Positions 46,378 to 55,615 of a stretch of DNA of 64,000 nt are shown piece after piece (the stretch's first letter is position 1; each line of letters begins with the position of its first letter). The DNA is from Janthinobacterium sp. TB1-E2 (GTDB lineage Bacteria; Pseudomonadota; Gammaproteobacteria; Burkholderiales; Burkholderiaceae_D). Under the pieces are notes generated by a model that searched no databases, had not been told where the DNA came from, and was given only the letters and a program-made list of their open reading frames with translations. The stretch covers positions 5,394,001-5,458,000 of the forward strand of contig NZ_CP142523.1 in NCBI RefSeq assembly GCF_036885605.1, read 5' to 3'. The translations under genes and the position numbers were made by a program.

Positions 46378-48175
46378 GACAGTACAAACAGATACAGCCA
46401 CCCAATCCGTGCGCCGCCAGGCCGCGCAAGCGATCGGCCTGCTGCGCCGCGCCGCCGCGCCCGACCTGCGCCATTTATATTGGGCCACGTTCTGGCTGAT
46501 CATCGCCGCCGCGCTCGAAGTGACGGGACCGATCCTGGGCAAGGCCCTGATCGACCAGCACCTGCTGCCGCGCCACCTCGACTGGACGCGCATGTCGCTG
46601 CTGCTGGGCGGCTGCCTGCTGACGGGCTGGGTCGCGTCCGGCCTGCGCTATCTGCAGCTGGTGCGCCTGTCCGGCCTGGCCATGCGCTCGGTGCAGCGCC
46701 TGCGCGAAACTGTCTACCAGCACGTGCTGCGCCTGCCGATGAGTTTTTTCGACCGCGCCATCACGGGGCAGCTGGTCAGCCGCGTCACCAACGACACGGA
46801 AGCCGTGAAATCGCTGTACGTGCAGGTGCTGTTCGTCATCCTCGACAGCTCCATCGTTTTGGTCGGCACCATGGCCGCCATGGCTTTCCTCGACTGGCGT
46901 TTGATGCTGATCGTGCTGGCCCTGCTGCCGGCCGTGCTGGTCATCGTCTTCCTGTACCAGCGCTGGAGCGCGCCGGCCGTCACGCGCGCACGCGCCCTGC
47001 GCAGCGAGATCAACGGCCAGATCGCCGAATCGATCGGCGGCATGAGCGTGCTGCAGGCGAATAACGCGGAAAAGCGCTTCGGTGCCCGCTTCACGGGCAT
47101 CAACCAGGACCACTACACAGCGCGCATGCAGGAATTGCGCGCCAACGCCTGGCTGCTGCGCCCCGCGCTCGACATGCTCAATATCGTGCTGCTGGCCGTC
47201 GTCATCTTCAGCTTCGGCCGGCGCGAGATGGGCGCCGTGGAAGTGGGCGTGCTGTATGCGTTCATCAGCTACATCGCGCGCGTGATCGAGCCGCTGATCC
47301 AGATCACCATGCAGTTCAGCCAGTTGCAGCAGTCGGTGGTGGCCACGGCGCGCGTCTCGGCCCTGCTCGACGAAGCACAAGCGCTCGAACATGCGCAGGG
47401 AAGGGAAACACCGGCCCTGCGGCATGCGACAGCGGGCAGCGAACTGCCCGCCGTCGACATCAGGAAGCTGACGTTCGCCTACGTGGAAAACCAGCCCGTG
47501 CTGCACGACCTGTCGCTGACGATACCGCAAGGTGCTTTCTTCGGCATCGTCGGCCACACGGGCAGCGGCAAGTCGACCCTGCTGTCGCTGCTGCTGCGCT
47601 TTTACCCCGTCACGCAGGGCAGCATCGCCATCAACGGCGTGGCCCTCGACAGCATCGACAACGAGCACTTCCGCGCCGACGTGGGCCTGGTGCCGCAAGA
47701 CCCGTTCCTGCTGGCCGCCTCGGCACGCGAAAACATCGACATGGGCCGCGGCCACACGCAGGCACAGATCGAGACGGCCGCGCGCGCCGCGCATGCGCAC
47801 GACTTCATCGCGGCGCTGGAACACGGCTACGACACGCCGCTGGGCGAAGGCGGCTCGCGCCTGTCGTCGGGGCAGAAGCAGCTGATCGCCATTGCCCGCG
47901 CGCTGGCCGGCCAGCCGCGCATCTTGCTGCTCGACGAAGCGACATCGCGCATCGATAGCCAGACGGAGCAGATCGTGCAGCTGGCCCTCAACGAATTGCG
48001 CGGCAAGGTCACCATCATCGCCATCGCCCACCGCCTGTCGACCATCCGCGAGGCCGACCGTATCATCGTACTCAATCACGGCCGCATCACGGAAGCGGGG
48101 CCGCACGACGCCCTGATGCAGATCGAAGGCGGCCTGTACCAGCGCCTGTACCTGCTGCAGCAGTTGGCCCAGTAG
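46367..48175 (+). CDS. mdlB: ABC exporter half-transporter, MdlB-type
   Basis: 602 residues from ATG 46367, overlapping mdlA. Six TM segments then an ATPase: Walker A 'IVGHTGSGKSTLLSLLLRFY', signature 'LSSGQKQLIAIARALAGQ' (the second Gly of LSGGQ is Ser), Walker B 'RILLLDEATSRIDSQTEQIV' with the catalytic Glu, and 'IAIAHRLSTIREADRIIV'. With MdlA this gives one standard and one weakened ATP site, as in other MdlAB pairs. Substrate unknown; possible roles are multidrug or lipid export. Confidence 0.93.
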   Translation: MPSKTVQTDTATQSVRRQAAQAIGLLRRAAAPDLRHLYWATFWLIIAAALEVTGPILGKALIDQHLLPRHLDWTRMSLLLGGCLLTGWVASGLRYLQLVRLSGLAMRSVQRLRETVYQHVLRLPMSFFDRAITGQLVSRVTNDTEAVKSLYVQVLFVILDSSIVLVGTMAAMAFLDWRLMLIVLALLPAVLVIVFLYQRWSAPAVTRARALRSEINGQIAESIGGMSVLQANNAEKRFGARFTGINQDHYTARMQELRANAWLLRPALDMLNIVLLAVVIFSFGRREMGAVEVGVLYAFISYIARVIEPLIQITMQFSQLQQSVVATARVSALLDEAQALEHAQGRETPALRHATAGSELPAVDIRKLTFAYVENQPVLHDLSLTIPQGAFFGIVGHTGSGKSTLLSLLLRFYPVTQGSIAINGVALDSIDNEHFRADVGLVPQDPFLLAASARENIDMGRGHTQAQIETAARAAHAHDFIAALEHGYDTPLGEGGSRLSSGQKQLIAIARALAGQPRILLLDEATSRIDSQTEQIVQLALNELRGKVTIIAIAHRLSTIREADRIIVLNHGRITEAGPHDALMQIEGGLYQRLYLLQQLAQ

Positions 48176-48295
48176 TAGCGCCTTGTCAATGCCGGCCGTG
48201 TGCACTTTCGCAAATTTCTGCGGTGCGCATGATATTTCTTGATTGCAACAGAATATAATCTGTTACAGACAGGTGGTCATTGCGGGAGCGGGACG

Positions 48296-50410
48296 TTGGC
48301 AGGCAGACAGAGACGGGCATCATGGCGAAAGGCGCATTGGCTGCTGGTATTGGCCTGCATGCTGCCGCCTGCCGCGCACGCCCAGGCCGGCAGCAACCTC
48401 GAGGAGTATCTGACCGCCGTGCGCGACGATGGCCGCTTCGTGCCCGCGCGCGCCCTGCAGCGCCTGCAAGAAGTCGAGACGCAGGCGCGCAGCGCTCCCT
48501 TGCCCGTACGCGCGGAATTCCTGACCCAACTGAGCCACGCCCGCATGCGCCTGGGGCAGAATGATATCGCCATGCAGCTGGCCGAAGAGCTGATCGCCTA
48601 CGCCCGCCTGAACAAGAGCGACGTGGCGCTGGCGAAAGGCATGCTCAACAAGGCCTACATCACGTTTGCCCGGAACGAGCGCCGCGCCTCGCACCTGCTG
48701 GCCTTTGAGGCGGAAAAGATCGCCAACCGCACGGACGACCTGCCCGTGCGCGTGCAGGCGGCCATCAGCGCAGGGCAGTCGTGGGCCGAGGAAGGTAATT
48801 TCCCGTTTGCGCTGGCCAAGCTGCAGGCGGCCGTCGACCTGGCGCGCCAGAGCAAATCCCCGTCCAGCCTGGCCGCCGCCCTGAACGCCCTCACCCTGCT
48901 GTACACGCAGATGCGCGAATACGACAAGGGTTTCGAGGTGCTCGACGAACTGCTGGCCGTGTCCAGCACCCTGGCATCGCCGGGCCGCATGGCGCAGGCG
49001 AAGAATACGGAGTACGGGCTGGCGCTCGACGCGCAGCAGCCGCAGCGGGGCCAGCGCGCCCTGCTGGCGGCCCTGGCGCTGGAACGCCAGTTGGGGGCGC
49101 GCGGCATGGTCGCCGTCACTCTCGTCAATCTGTCGGACAGCTACCTGAAGGAAGAAGGCTACGGGCAAACCTTGCGCTACGCGAATGAAGCCATCACGGC
49201 GGCGCGCCTCGTCAACGACGAACAGGTGGAAGCGACGGCGCGGCTCAATATCGGCCAGGCGCTGATCGGCCAGGGACGGTTGCAGGAAGGCAAGCAAAGC
49301 GTGGACACGGGCCTGGCCTACTACGAACGCACGGCCAACCAGCCGGAAATGCAGGCCGTGCTGCTGGAATACGGCATGGCGCTGGAAAAGGCGGGCGACC
49401 TGCGCGGCGCCGTCACGGCGTACCACCGCGAGCGCGGCATTTCCAACCAGCTGTTCGAAAAGCAGCGGCAAAAGGCCGTGTATGAGCTGCAAGAAAAGTA
49501 TGAGGCGGAAAAGAAACAGCGCCAAATCGAACTGCTGAGCAGGGAGAATCAGCTGAAGAGCACGGAAATCGACAACCGCCGCCTGCAGCAGCGCGTGTGG
49601 TGGCTGCTGGCGCTGGTGCTGGCCATGGCGTCCGCCATCGTCGGTTTGCTGTACCGCAAGGTGCGCCATGCGAACGTGCAGCTGAAGGTGAAAAACCAGG
49701 AACTCAAGCGCCAGAGCTCGCGCGACCCGCTGACGGCCCTGTACAACCGCCGCCATTTCCAGGAATTCATGCGCAGCCATGCGGGCAAGCCGCAGCCTTC
49801 CTATGCCGGCGGCGATGTCGTGGGCGCGCTGTTCCTGCTCGACGTCGACCATTTCAAGCACATCAACGACGGCTACGGCCATGCTGCGGGCGACCTCGTG
49901 CTGACGACGATCGCCGAAACCTTGCACGACGTGTTGCGCGAAACGGACATGATCGTACGCTGGGGCGGCGAGGAATTCCTCGCTTTCCTGCCGGCCGTCG
50001 CCCGTGACGGGCTCGACGACATCGCGCGGCGCATCCTCAACGGCATGGAAGCACAAGTCATCCATTACCAGGGGCAAACCATCCAGGTGCATGTGTCCGT
50101 CGGCTTTGCGCCCTATCCGCTGGCGCCGTTGGGACGGCCGCTCACGTGGGAACGCAGCGTCAACCTGATCGACATGGCGCTGTACCTGGCCAAGGCGCAC
50201 GGGCGCAACCGGGCATATGGCTTGCGCGGTTTTCGGCAGGTGGAAAGAACGACACTGGAAGCGGTGGAGCAAGACCTGGAACGCGCGTGGCGCGACGGCT
50301 TTGTCGATTTGAGCGTGGTACTGGGGGGAGCGGACGGGATGGACAAGACGGAGACGGCCGTATCAGACGGCCAAGCCAGCGAAGGCGTCGCCGCAGCCGC
50401 CATCACCTGA
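48296..50410 (+). CDS. Periplasmic-TPR membrane diguanylate cyclase
   Basis: 704 residues from TTG 48296, chosen because GGGAG lies before it and the resulting N-terminus is a signal sequence ('KAHWLLVLACMLPPAAHAQ'). An upstream TTG (48239) precedes a TATAAT box and cannot be transcribed with it. Residues ~45-400 are helical TPR-like repeats ('GKGMLNKAYITF...', 'AINKAYIT'-type), then a coiled coil ('KYEAEKKQRQIELLSRENQL'), a TM at 434-453, and a GGDEF domain: 'LDVDHFKHINDGYGHAAGD', I-site RETD, and GGEEF at 557-561. It should make c-di-GMP in response to a periplasmic cue. Confidence 0.9.
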   Translation: MAGRQRRASWRKAHWLLVLACMLPPAAHAQAGSNLEEYLTAVRDDGRFVPARALQRLQEVETQARSAPLPVRAEFLTQLSHARMRLGQNDIAMQLAEELIAYARLNKSDVALAKGMLNKAYITFARNERRASHLLAFEAEKIANRTDDLPVRVQAAISAGQSWAEEGNFPFALAKLQAAVDLARQSKSPSSLAAALNALTLLYTQMREYDKGFEVLDELLAVSSTLASPGRMAQAKNTEYGLALDAQQPQRGQRALLAALALERQLGARGMVAVTLVNLSDSYLKEEGYGQTLRYANEAITAARLVNDEQVEATARLNIGQALIGQGRLQEGKQSVDTGLAYYERTANQPEMQAVLLEYGMALEKAGDLRGAVTAYHRERGISNQLFEKQRQKAVYELQEKYEAEKKQRQIELLSRENQLKSTEIDNRRLQQRVWWLLALVLAMASAIVGLLYRKVRHANVQLKVKNQELKRQSSRDPLTALYNRRHFQEFMRSHAGKPQPSYAGGDVVGALFLLDVDHFKHINDGYGHAAGDLVLTTIAETLHDVLRETDMIVRWGGEEFLAFLPAVARDGLDDIARRILNGMEAQVIHYQGQTIQVHVSVGFAPYPLAPLGRPLTWERSVNLIDMALYLAKAHGRNRAYGLRGFRQVERTTLEAVEQDLERAWRDGFVDLSVVLGGADGMDKTETAVSDGQASEGVAAAAIT

Positions 50411-50440
50411 CGGCAGCTGCGGGGCGCGCTGATGGCGTGC

Positions 50441-50773
50441 TTACTTGTGCGCGGCGTCCTGCATCTTTTCGCCGGCTTTTTCCACTTTCTTGCCCACGGC
50501 ATCGGCCGCTTCGCTCATTTTCTTGTCCGCGTCAGCGGCGACCTGGTCCATCTTGGCGCCCGTATCGGCAGCGGCCTGGCTCACGGCAGCGTCGGCCTTG
50601 GTAGCGGCATCCTTGATGTCGGCTTCAGCCTTGGCGGCGGCCGCATCGATCTTCTGGCCAGCCTGTTCCGCAGGACCGGCGGCGGCAACATCATCCTTCT
50701 TCTGGCAGGCAGCCAGTGCCACAACCATCATGCCGGCGGCGCACACGGTCATCCAATTTTTGCTTGCTTTCAT
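50441..50773 (-). CDS. Small LEA-like lipoprotein
   Basis: 110 residues from ATG 50773, preceded by AAGGGA. Lipobox 'ALAAC' gives lipidated Cys near residue 23. The mature part is made of Ala/Lys/Asp/Glu helix repeats such as 'AEADIKDAATKADAAVSQAAADTGAKMDQ', resembling LEA-like desiccation or envelope stress proteins. No enzyme motif is seen. Function unknown; a structural or stress role is only a guess from composition. Confidence 0.82.
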   Translation of the reverse strand: MKASKNWMTVCAAGMMVVALAACQKKDDVAAAGPAEQAGQKIDAAAAKAEADIKDAATKADAAVSQAAADTGAKMDQVAADADKKMSEAADAVGKKVEKAGEKMQDAAHK

Positions 50774-50910
50774 GGTATTCCCTTTCATTGTTATCAAAAG
50801 ACACAGATCAGTTCGCAATATACACCTGCCTAAAATTTTCTAGCGTGCGCTAACGCACATAAAAACAGGCTTTTGTGGCGTAGTTGTAAGCAATGGTATC
50901 TTGATATCTT

Positions 50911-52191
50911 TTAGCCATGTTTTCCCTGTGCCGGGCGAGGTTCCCGATAGCCATCCGTCAGGGTGTGCAGGAAGGCGATCACGTCTGCGATCTCCCTGTC
51001 GTTCAGGGCTGGCGCCTGGCCCGGCTGGCGGTCGAACGGCGCTTCCACGTTCACGTTCGCCGCCAGGCCGAGCGGCAGGTCGTCGTATTTGCGCACCTTG
51101 CCGTTTTTATCCATCGGATACCATTTTTGCGGCGCCGTATCGCGCTGCACGTAAAAGCGCAGCACCTGCTCCAGGCTGGTAAAGCTGCCGTTGTGGAAGA
51201 ACACCTTGCGCAGGGCGACGTTGCGCAGGGACGGCGTCTTGAAGCTGCCGCAGTACTCTTTATGTTCCATCAAGTCGGTGCGGTCCGGACCGCACAAGCC
51301 CATGTCGAAGTACGCGGGGTCCGCGTTGACAGGCAGCTTGCCATTGCGCGGCACACCGATATTGATCAAGCCGTAATCGGTAAATTGGGGAAAGGCGCCG
51401 CCGGAAGTAATCTGGCTGATATGGCAGGACGCGCAATTGCCCTTGCGTTCATCGTTGAACAGGGCCAGGCCGCGCGCTTCCTGCGGACTCAAAACGGCCT
51501 GCTTGCGCAGCACGGCGTCGTACTTGCTCGTGTACGGATAGAAGTCCAACGGGCTTTCCTGGAACACTTCCAGCGACATCAGCGCCCAGCGCAGCGCCTG
51601 GCCCGGCTGCGCGAAGATATCCGCGCCATACGTCTGGCGGAACTGCGCCGCCAGGGGGCCGGCCTGCAATTTGGCGACGACGGCGGCCGCATCGCGGTTG
51701 CCCATTTCGCGTTTGGAGAGCAAGGGCGCCAGCGCCTGCTCGTGGCCGGACTGGGCGCGGCCATCCCAGTTGCGCCCGCCCGTGGGCCCCGCGTCGACGC
51801 TGTCGTCGCCATCGTCGTCGTGATAGTGCTCGGTGAAGGCGGGCGCCGTCTGCAGGTAGCGCAGCGAGGGCGCGGCGCGCGTGCCCGCATCTTTTAGCTC
51901 TGGTCCCCCCAGCTGCACCGCCAGCCCATTCGGCGGGCCATACGCGTGCTCGGGACTGTGGCAGCTGGCGCACGACATTTTTCCTGAGACAGACAGGCTG
52001 GGCTCGAAAAACATGGCCCGTCCCATGGCCGTCATCTGGGCCACGGAAGGCTGGCGTTGCAGGGTGGGCGCGTAGGCGCCCGACAGATAGGCGGGCTTGG
52101 CGACGGCTTCTTTTTGCGCTGCAGGATGGCAGGCGGCCAGCAGACAGGCGGCCACGGCGGCAAGCAGCAAGGTGGAGTTCGTTTTCATCAT
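50911..52191 (-). CDS. Dihaem cytochrome c peroxidase-family lipoprotein
   Basis: 426 residues (MMKTNSTLLL start). Lipobox 'LAAC' puts lipid on C21. Two haem motifs CASCH are at residues 74-78 and 253-257, as in bacterial cytochrome c peroxidase and MauG proteins. 'FFEPSLSVSGKMSCASCHSP', 'GLALFNDERKGNCASCHISQ' and 'FKTPSLRNVALRKVFFHNGSF' follow the family order. It may reduce H2O2 in the periplasm or oxidise a protein partner. It is divergent from the phosphatase gene across a shared operator region. Confidence 0.9.
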   Translation of the reverse strand: MMKTNSTLLLAAVAACLLAACHPAAQKEAVAKPAYLSGAYAPTLQRQPSVAQMTAMGRAMFFEPSLSVSGKMSCASCHSPEHAYGPPNGLAVQLGGPELKDAGTRAAPSLRYLQTAPAFTEHYHDDDGDDSVDAGPTGGRNWDGRAQSGHEQALAPLLSKREMGNRDAAAVVAKLQAGPLAAQFRQTYGADIFAQPGQALRWALMSLEVFQESPLDFYPYTSKYDAVLRKQAVLSPQEARGLALFNDERKGNCASCHISQITSGGAFPQFTDYGLINIGVPRNGKLPVNADPAYFDMGLCGPDRTDLMEHKEYCGSFKTPSLRNVALRKVFFHNGSFTSLEQVLRFYVQRDTAPQKWYPMDKNGKVRKYDDLPLGLAANVNVEAPFDRQPGQAPALNDREIADVIAFLHTLTDGYREPRPAQGKHG

Positions 52192-52219
52192 GGGCTGGCA
52201 GCGTAGCAACGGCATGTGA

Positions 52220-52305
52220 CAGCTGCGTGACAAAACCCTGCAAAACCTAATGTATCAAGTCCGTACATTACGTCATGTAACAGGGGCTGACATGTCACGC
52301 AGCTG
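52220..52305. promoter_or_regulatory. Nested inverted repeats in a divergent control region
   Basis: CAGCTGCGTGACA (52220-52232) recurs inverted as TGTCACGCAGCTG (52293-52305). Inside is a second dyad, TAATGTA (52248-52254) and TACATTA (52264-52270). Both are centred near 52260 between the peroxidase and phosphatase genes, suggesting one or two regulators acting on both. Confidence 0.72.
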
Positions 52306-52348
52306 ACATATTGGCTGCCTAGCATGCGACGTTTTCCACCCAAAAGGC

Positions 52349-54475
52349 ATGCACATGAAACCGCACTCCCACCCTGTCTTACGTCCCCTGCCTATTCTGC
52401 TGTCGCTGGGCCTGGCCGCCTGCGGCAGCAACTATGCGATCACGCCCAGCACCACGGGCCAGGTGATCGGCAGCTACTATGAAAACGCGCAGGTATGCCT
52501 CGAAAGCGCCAGCGCCAAGCTCACGTGCGACAGCGCTTCCAGCCCCGTGCGCACGGCCGCCGACGGCAGCTACACACTCGACGGCCAGGGCGCCGTGCTG
52601 GTGACCATCGGCACGGACGCCATCCGCCATGAAGTCGTCGGCGACGCAGGCACCAAGGTCACGCAAAAACTGCTGCTGCGCGCCCCTGCCGGCCACAGCA
52701 CCTTCGTCAGCGCCCTGTCGACGGAACTGGCGCAAGTCATGGATGGCAATGGCGGCGACTTTGCATCCGCCAGCGGCAAGCTGGCCGCGCGCATCGGCGT
52801 GTCCGAAGCGGGCCTGGCGTCGGACTTCAACAAGGCCAGCGGCGACGAGCTGGCGAAACTGAAGGCGGAAAACGCCAGCGTGACGGCCTTGATCGCCAGC
52901 GCCAGCACGCAGGCGGCGCCCGCCGATACGCTGGCCGCACTGAATAGCAGCTTGGCGCTGAACAATATCCAGACCATCGTCGTCATCTATGCGGAAAACC
53001 GCGGCTTCGACAATCTGTACGGCCTGTTCCCGGGCGCGAACGGCGTACCGGGCGTCAACCCCACGTCAAGCGCCGCCTATGTGCCGCAGAAAGACATCGA
53101 CGGCAGCACCCTGCCCGTGCTGCCACCCACCTGGGGCGGCATGACGGCGGCCGGCCAGAGCACCGTCATCACGCAGGCGCAATCGGCCAACCTGCCGAAC
53201 AAGCCGTTCCAGATCGACGACGCCAGCAGCCCGCTGTACCTGCCGCAATCGGTGATCACGCGCGACCTGGTGCACCGCTTCTACAACAACCAGATGCAGA
53301 TCAACGGCGGCGCCAACGACAAGTTCGCCGCCTATTCCGATGCAGGTGGTTTGAGCATGGGCTATTACGACGGCAGCAAGATGCAGCTGTGGGACATCGC
53401 GAAACAATATGCGCTGGCCGACAACCTGTTCATCGGCGCCTTCGGCGGCTCCTTCCTCACGCACCAGTACCTGATCTGCGCGTGCGCGCCCACGTATCCG
53501 AACGCGGACACTTCGGTGGCCAAGGGTTCGATCGCCAAGATCGACGTCGACGCCAACGGCAACTTCGTGCGCCTGACGCCATCCGCCACGGCGCCGAGCA
53601 CGGTCTTGAACGGTGCGCCCGCCTATGCCAACGATGGAGCGCTGACGCCGGCCGACAGCACGGGCATGTTCTACGCCGTCAATACCATGCAGCCGCCGTT
53701 CCAGCCCAGCAGCAACGCGCCCGCCTCGGGCGACAGCAGCAAGCTGTTTGCGGACACGGGCAAGGCCAATACGCTGCCGCCGCAAACGCAGACGAATATC
53801 GGCGACCTGCTCTCTGGCAAGAACATCGACTGGGCCTGGTATGCGGGCGCCTGGAAGGACACGTCGGCCCTGGCCACGGCCAGCGCGCGCGCCGGCAGCT
53901 TCCCGAATCCGCCGAACTTCCAGTTCCACCACCAGCCGTTCAATTACTTTGCCAACATGGACCCCGTAAAGGCGCCCGCCTACCGCGCCGCCCACCTGCG
54001 CGACTTCGACAGCCAGTTCCTCAGCGACGCGGGCGCCGGCAAGCTGCCGCCCGTGACCTTCTACAAGCCGCAGGGCAATTTGAACCAGCACCCGGGCTAC
54101 GCCAGCGTGGCCGACGGCGACGCGCACATCGCCAGCGTCATCGCCCAGCTGAAGAAAAGTCCGCAATGGAAAAACATGCTGGTCATCGTCACCTACGATG
54201 AGAACGGCGGCTTTTATGACCACGCCGCGCCGCCGAAGGGCGACCGCTGGGGTCCGGGCACGCGCGTGCCGGCCATCCTCGTCTCGCCATACGTGAAAAA
54301 GGGCTTGGTCGACCATACGCAATACGATTCAGCCTCGATCCTGCGCGCCATCACGCACCGCTTCGCCCTGCCCGTGCTCGATGGCTTGAGCACGCGCGAC
54401 AAGGCGCTGGTGGCCAATGGCGGCAAGCCGATGGGCGACTTCAGCGCCGCGCTGGCGCTGGTGCCGCAAGAGTAA
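52349..54475 (+). CDS. Acid phosphatase/phospholipase C-superfamily lipoprotein
   Basis: 708 residues. Lipobox 'LGLAAC' near residue 25. The phosphoesterase domain (AcpA/phospholipase C group) starts at about 205: 'NIQTIVVIYAENRGFDNLYG' (metal-binding Glu-Asn, with ENRGFD where ENRSFD is usual), 'RDLVHRFYNNQMQINGG', 'AFGGSFLTHQYLICACAPTY', and 'MLVIVTYDENGGFYDHAAPP' (DENGGxxDH). About 180 residues before it, with 'GSYTLDGQGAVLVTIG' and Ala-rich helices, form an unassigned N-terminal region. It probably hydrolyses phosphate esters in the periplasm or at the surface. Confidence 0.88.
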   Translation: MHMKPHSHPVLRPLPILLSLGLAACGSNYAITPSTTGQVIGSYYENAQVCLESASAKLTCDSASSPVRTAADGSYTLDGQGAVLVTIGTDAIRHEVVGDAGTKVTQKLLLRAPAGHSTFVSALSTELAQVMDGNGGDFASASGKLAARIGVSEAGLASDFNKASGDELAKLKAENASVTALIASASTQAAPADTLAALNSSLALNNIQTIVVIYAENRGFDNLYGLFPGANGVPGVNPTSSAAYVPQKDIDGSTLPVLPPTWGGMTAAGQSTVITQAQSANLPNKPFQIDDASSPLYLPQSVITRDLVHRFYNNQMQINGGANDKFAAYSDAGGLSMGYYDGSKMQLWDIAKQYALADNLFIGAFGGSFLTHQYLICACAPTYPNADTSVAKGSIAKIDVDANGNFVRLTPSATAPSTVLNGAPAYANDGALTPADSTGMFYAVNTMQPPFQPSSNAPASGDSSKLFADTGKANTLPPQTQTNIGDLLSGKNIDWAWYAGAWKDTSALATASARAGSFPNPPNFQFHHQPFNYFANMDPVKAPAYRAAHLRDFDSQFLSDAGAGKLPPVTFYKPQGNLNQHPGYASVADGDAHIASVIAQLKKSPQWKNMLVIVTYDENGGFYDHAAPPKGDRWGPGTRVPAILVSPYVKKGLVDHTQYDSASILRAITHRFALPVLDGLSTRDKALVANGGKPMGDFSAALALVPQE

Positions 54476-54502
54476 GGCTGAGTAAGGCTGAAAAAATTCT
54501 GC

Positions 54503-54530
54503 CGCCCGGCTTGGCCGCGGCGGGCGTTTT
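54503..54530 (+). terminator. Possible terminator after the phosphatase gene
   Basis: CGCCCG (54503-54508) and CGGGCG (54521-54526) followed by TTTT. A short, GC-rich stem with a short T-run. Confidence 0.55.
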
Positions 54531-54541
54531 ACCTGTTGGCG

Positions 54542-55471
54542 CTACTGCCCCGGTGACGCATCGAGCAGCGAGCGTTCGAGCAATTGCGACAGCGCCGTGC
54601 GCAGCGCCTGCGTGCGTGCCGCCAGTTCCGGCCGCTTGTAGCGCTCGGCGGCGATCAGGCTGTTTTCCAGGCAGATGCGGTCGCCCCTGGCCAGGCAAGC
54701 GTCGGCCAGGTCGAGCTGGGCGCTCGCTTGCGCCACTTTCACCTTGGCGTCGAGTTCCAGGGTGTCGGGATCGTCACCCCAGCGTTTCACGTAGATGGCC
54801 AGGCGCGTGGCGGCCAGGTCCGGCTTGCCCGCGTCGAGCGCCTGGTTGACGCTGTCCTGCAGCACCGTCCACGCCTGCGTCCGCTGTTGTTGCTTCTCGC
54901 AAGTAGCGGCGGACTTGGTAATGCTCGCCTGCAAGCGCTTGATGTGCGCGGCGGGCGCCTTGGCGCTTTTCAGCACGGCCAGCGCGCTGCGCGCCCCATC
55001 GAGGTCGCACTGCGCCGCCAGCGCAGTGGCGGCCTCGACCTGTTCCGCCACGCTGGCCGGCTTGTCGGCGGGCTTGTTATAAAACCAGATACCGGTCAGC
55101 ACCACCGCCGCGGCAATCCACGTGCGCAAGCGCACGGGCGGGCGCGGCGGCGGCACCGAACCCTTGCCGGCAGGCTTGGCGGGCGGCGCCTTGGCCGGCA
55201 CGGCAGGCGCTGGCGGCAAGGGTACTGGAGGGTCAGGCTTGGGAGCAGGCGCGGCAGCGGGCTGCGGTGCAGGCTGCGGCACGGGAATGGGCGGAGCCAC
55301 GGGTACCGGGGGTGGCGCTACCGCTTTCTCCAGAACAGGCGCTTGCGCCACCTGGCGCGCGCCGCAAAACGGGCAATGCGCCACGCGCAGCGGCAAGGGT
55401 TGGCCGCAAGCGGCGTTGATGCAAACGTCATTCACTGTTTCAAGCACATTCCAACCTTTTCCTGGAGTCAT
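54542..55471 (-). CDS. Zinc-ribbon protein with Pro-rich linker and TM helix
   Basis: 309 residues. N-terminal zinc ribbon 'CINAACGQPLPLRVAHCPFCG' (CxxxxC and CxxC), a proline-rich linker (about 45-115), one TM helix at about 117-132, then a helical, Asp/Ala-rich domain ('EQVEAATALAAQCDLDGARSAL', 'LDLADACLARGDRICLENSLIAAERY') resembling TPR-like membrane stress or secretion accessory proteins. I do not recognise a named family. It is divergent from the unknown pair at 55616-57999, which may be functionally linked. Confidence 0.75.
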   Translation of the reverse strand: MTPGKGWNVLETVNDVCINAACGQPLPLRVAHCPFCGARQVAQAPVLEKAVAPPPVPVAPPIPVPQPAPQPAAAPAPKPDPPVPLPPAPAVPAKAPPAKPAGKGSVPPPRPPVRLRTWIAAAVVLTGIWFYNKPADKPASVAEQVEAATALAAQCDLDGARSALAVLKSAKAPAAHIKRLQASITKSAATCEKQQQRTQAWTVLQDSVNQALDAGKPDLAATRLAIYVKRWGDDPDTLELDAKVKVAQASAQLDLADACLARGDRICLENSLIAAERYKRPELAARTQALRTALSQLLERSLLDASPGQ

Positions 55472-55615
55472 TCCACTGCGTTCTGCCGCAATATTACCTT
55501 ACGCAAGCATCACAACGGCGCACCCGCACCGTGTTCCACAGCCTTGATACCGATCAAAAAGCATCGGCCGCCGCAGCCTAAGCTGGAAGCACCGGCCAAG
55601 GACAAGGAGAACGCC

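Noticed and set aside
52281..52310. PHO box upstream of the phosphatase gene
   Set aside because: CTGACAT occurs twice but 16 bases apart, not the 11-base period of PhoB sites; the inverted-repeat reading explains the sequence better.
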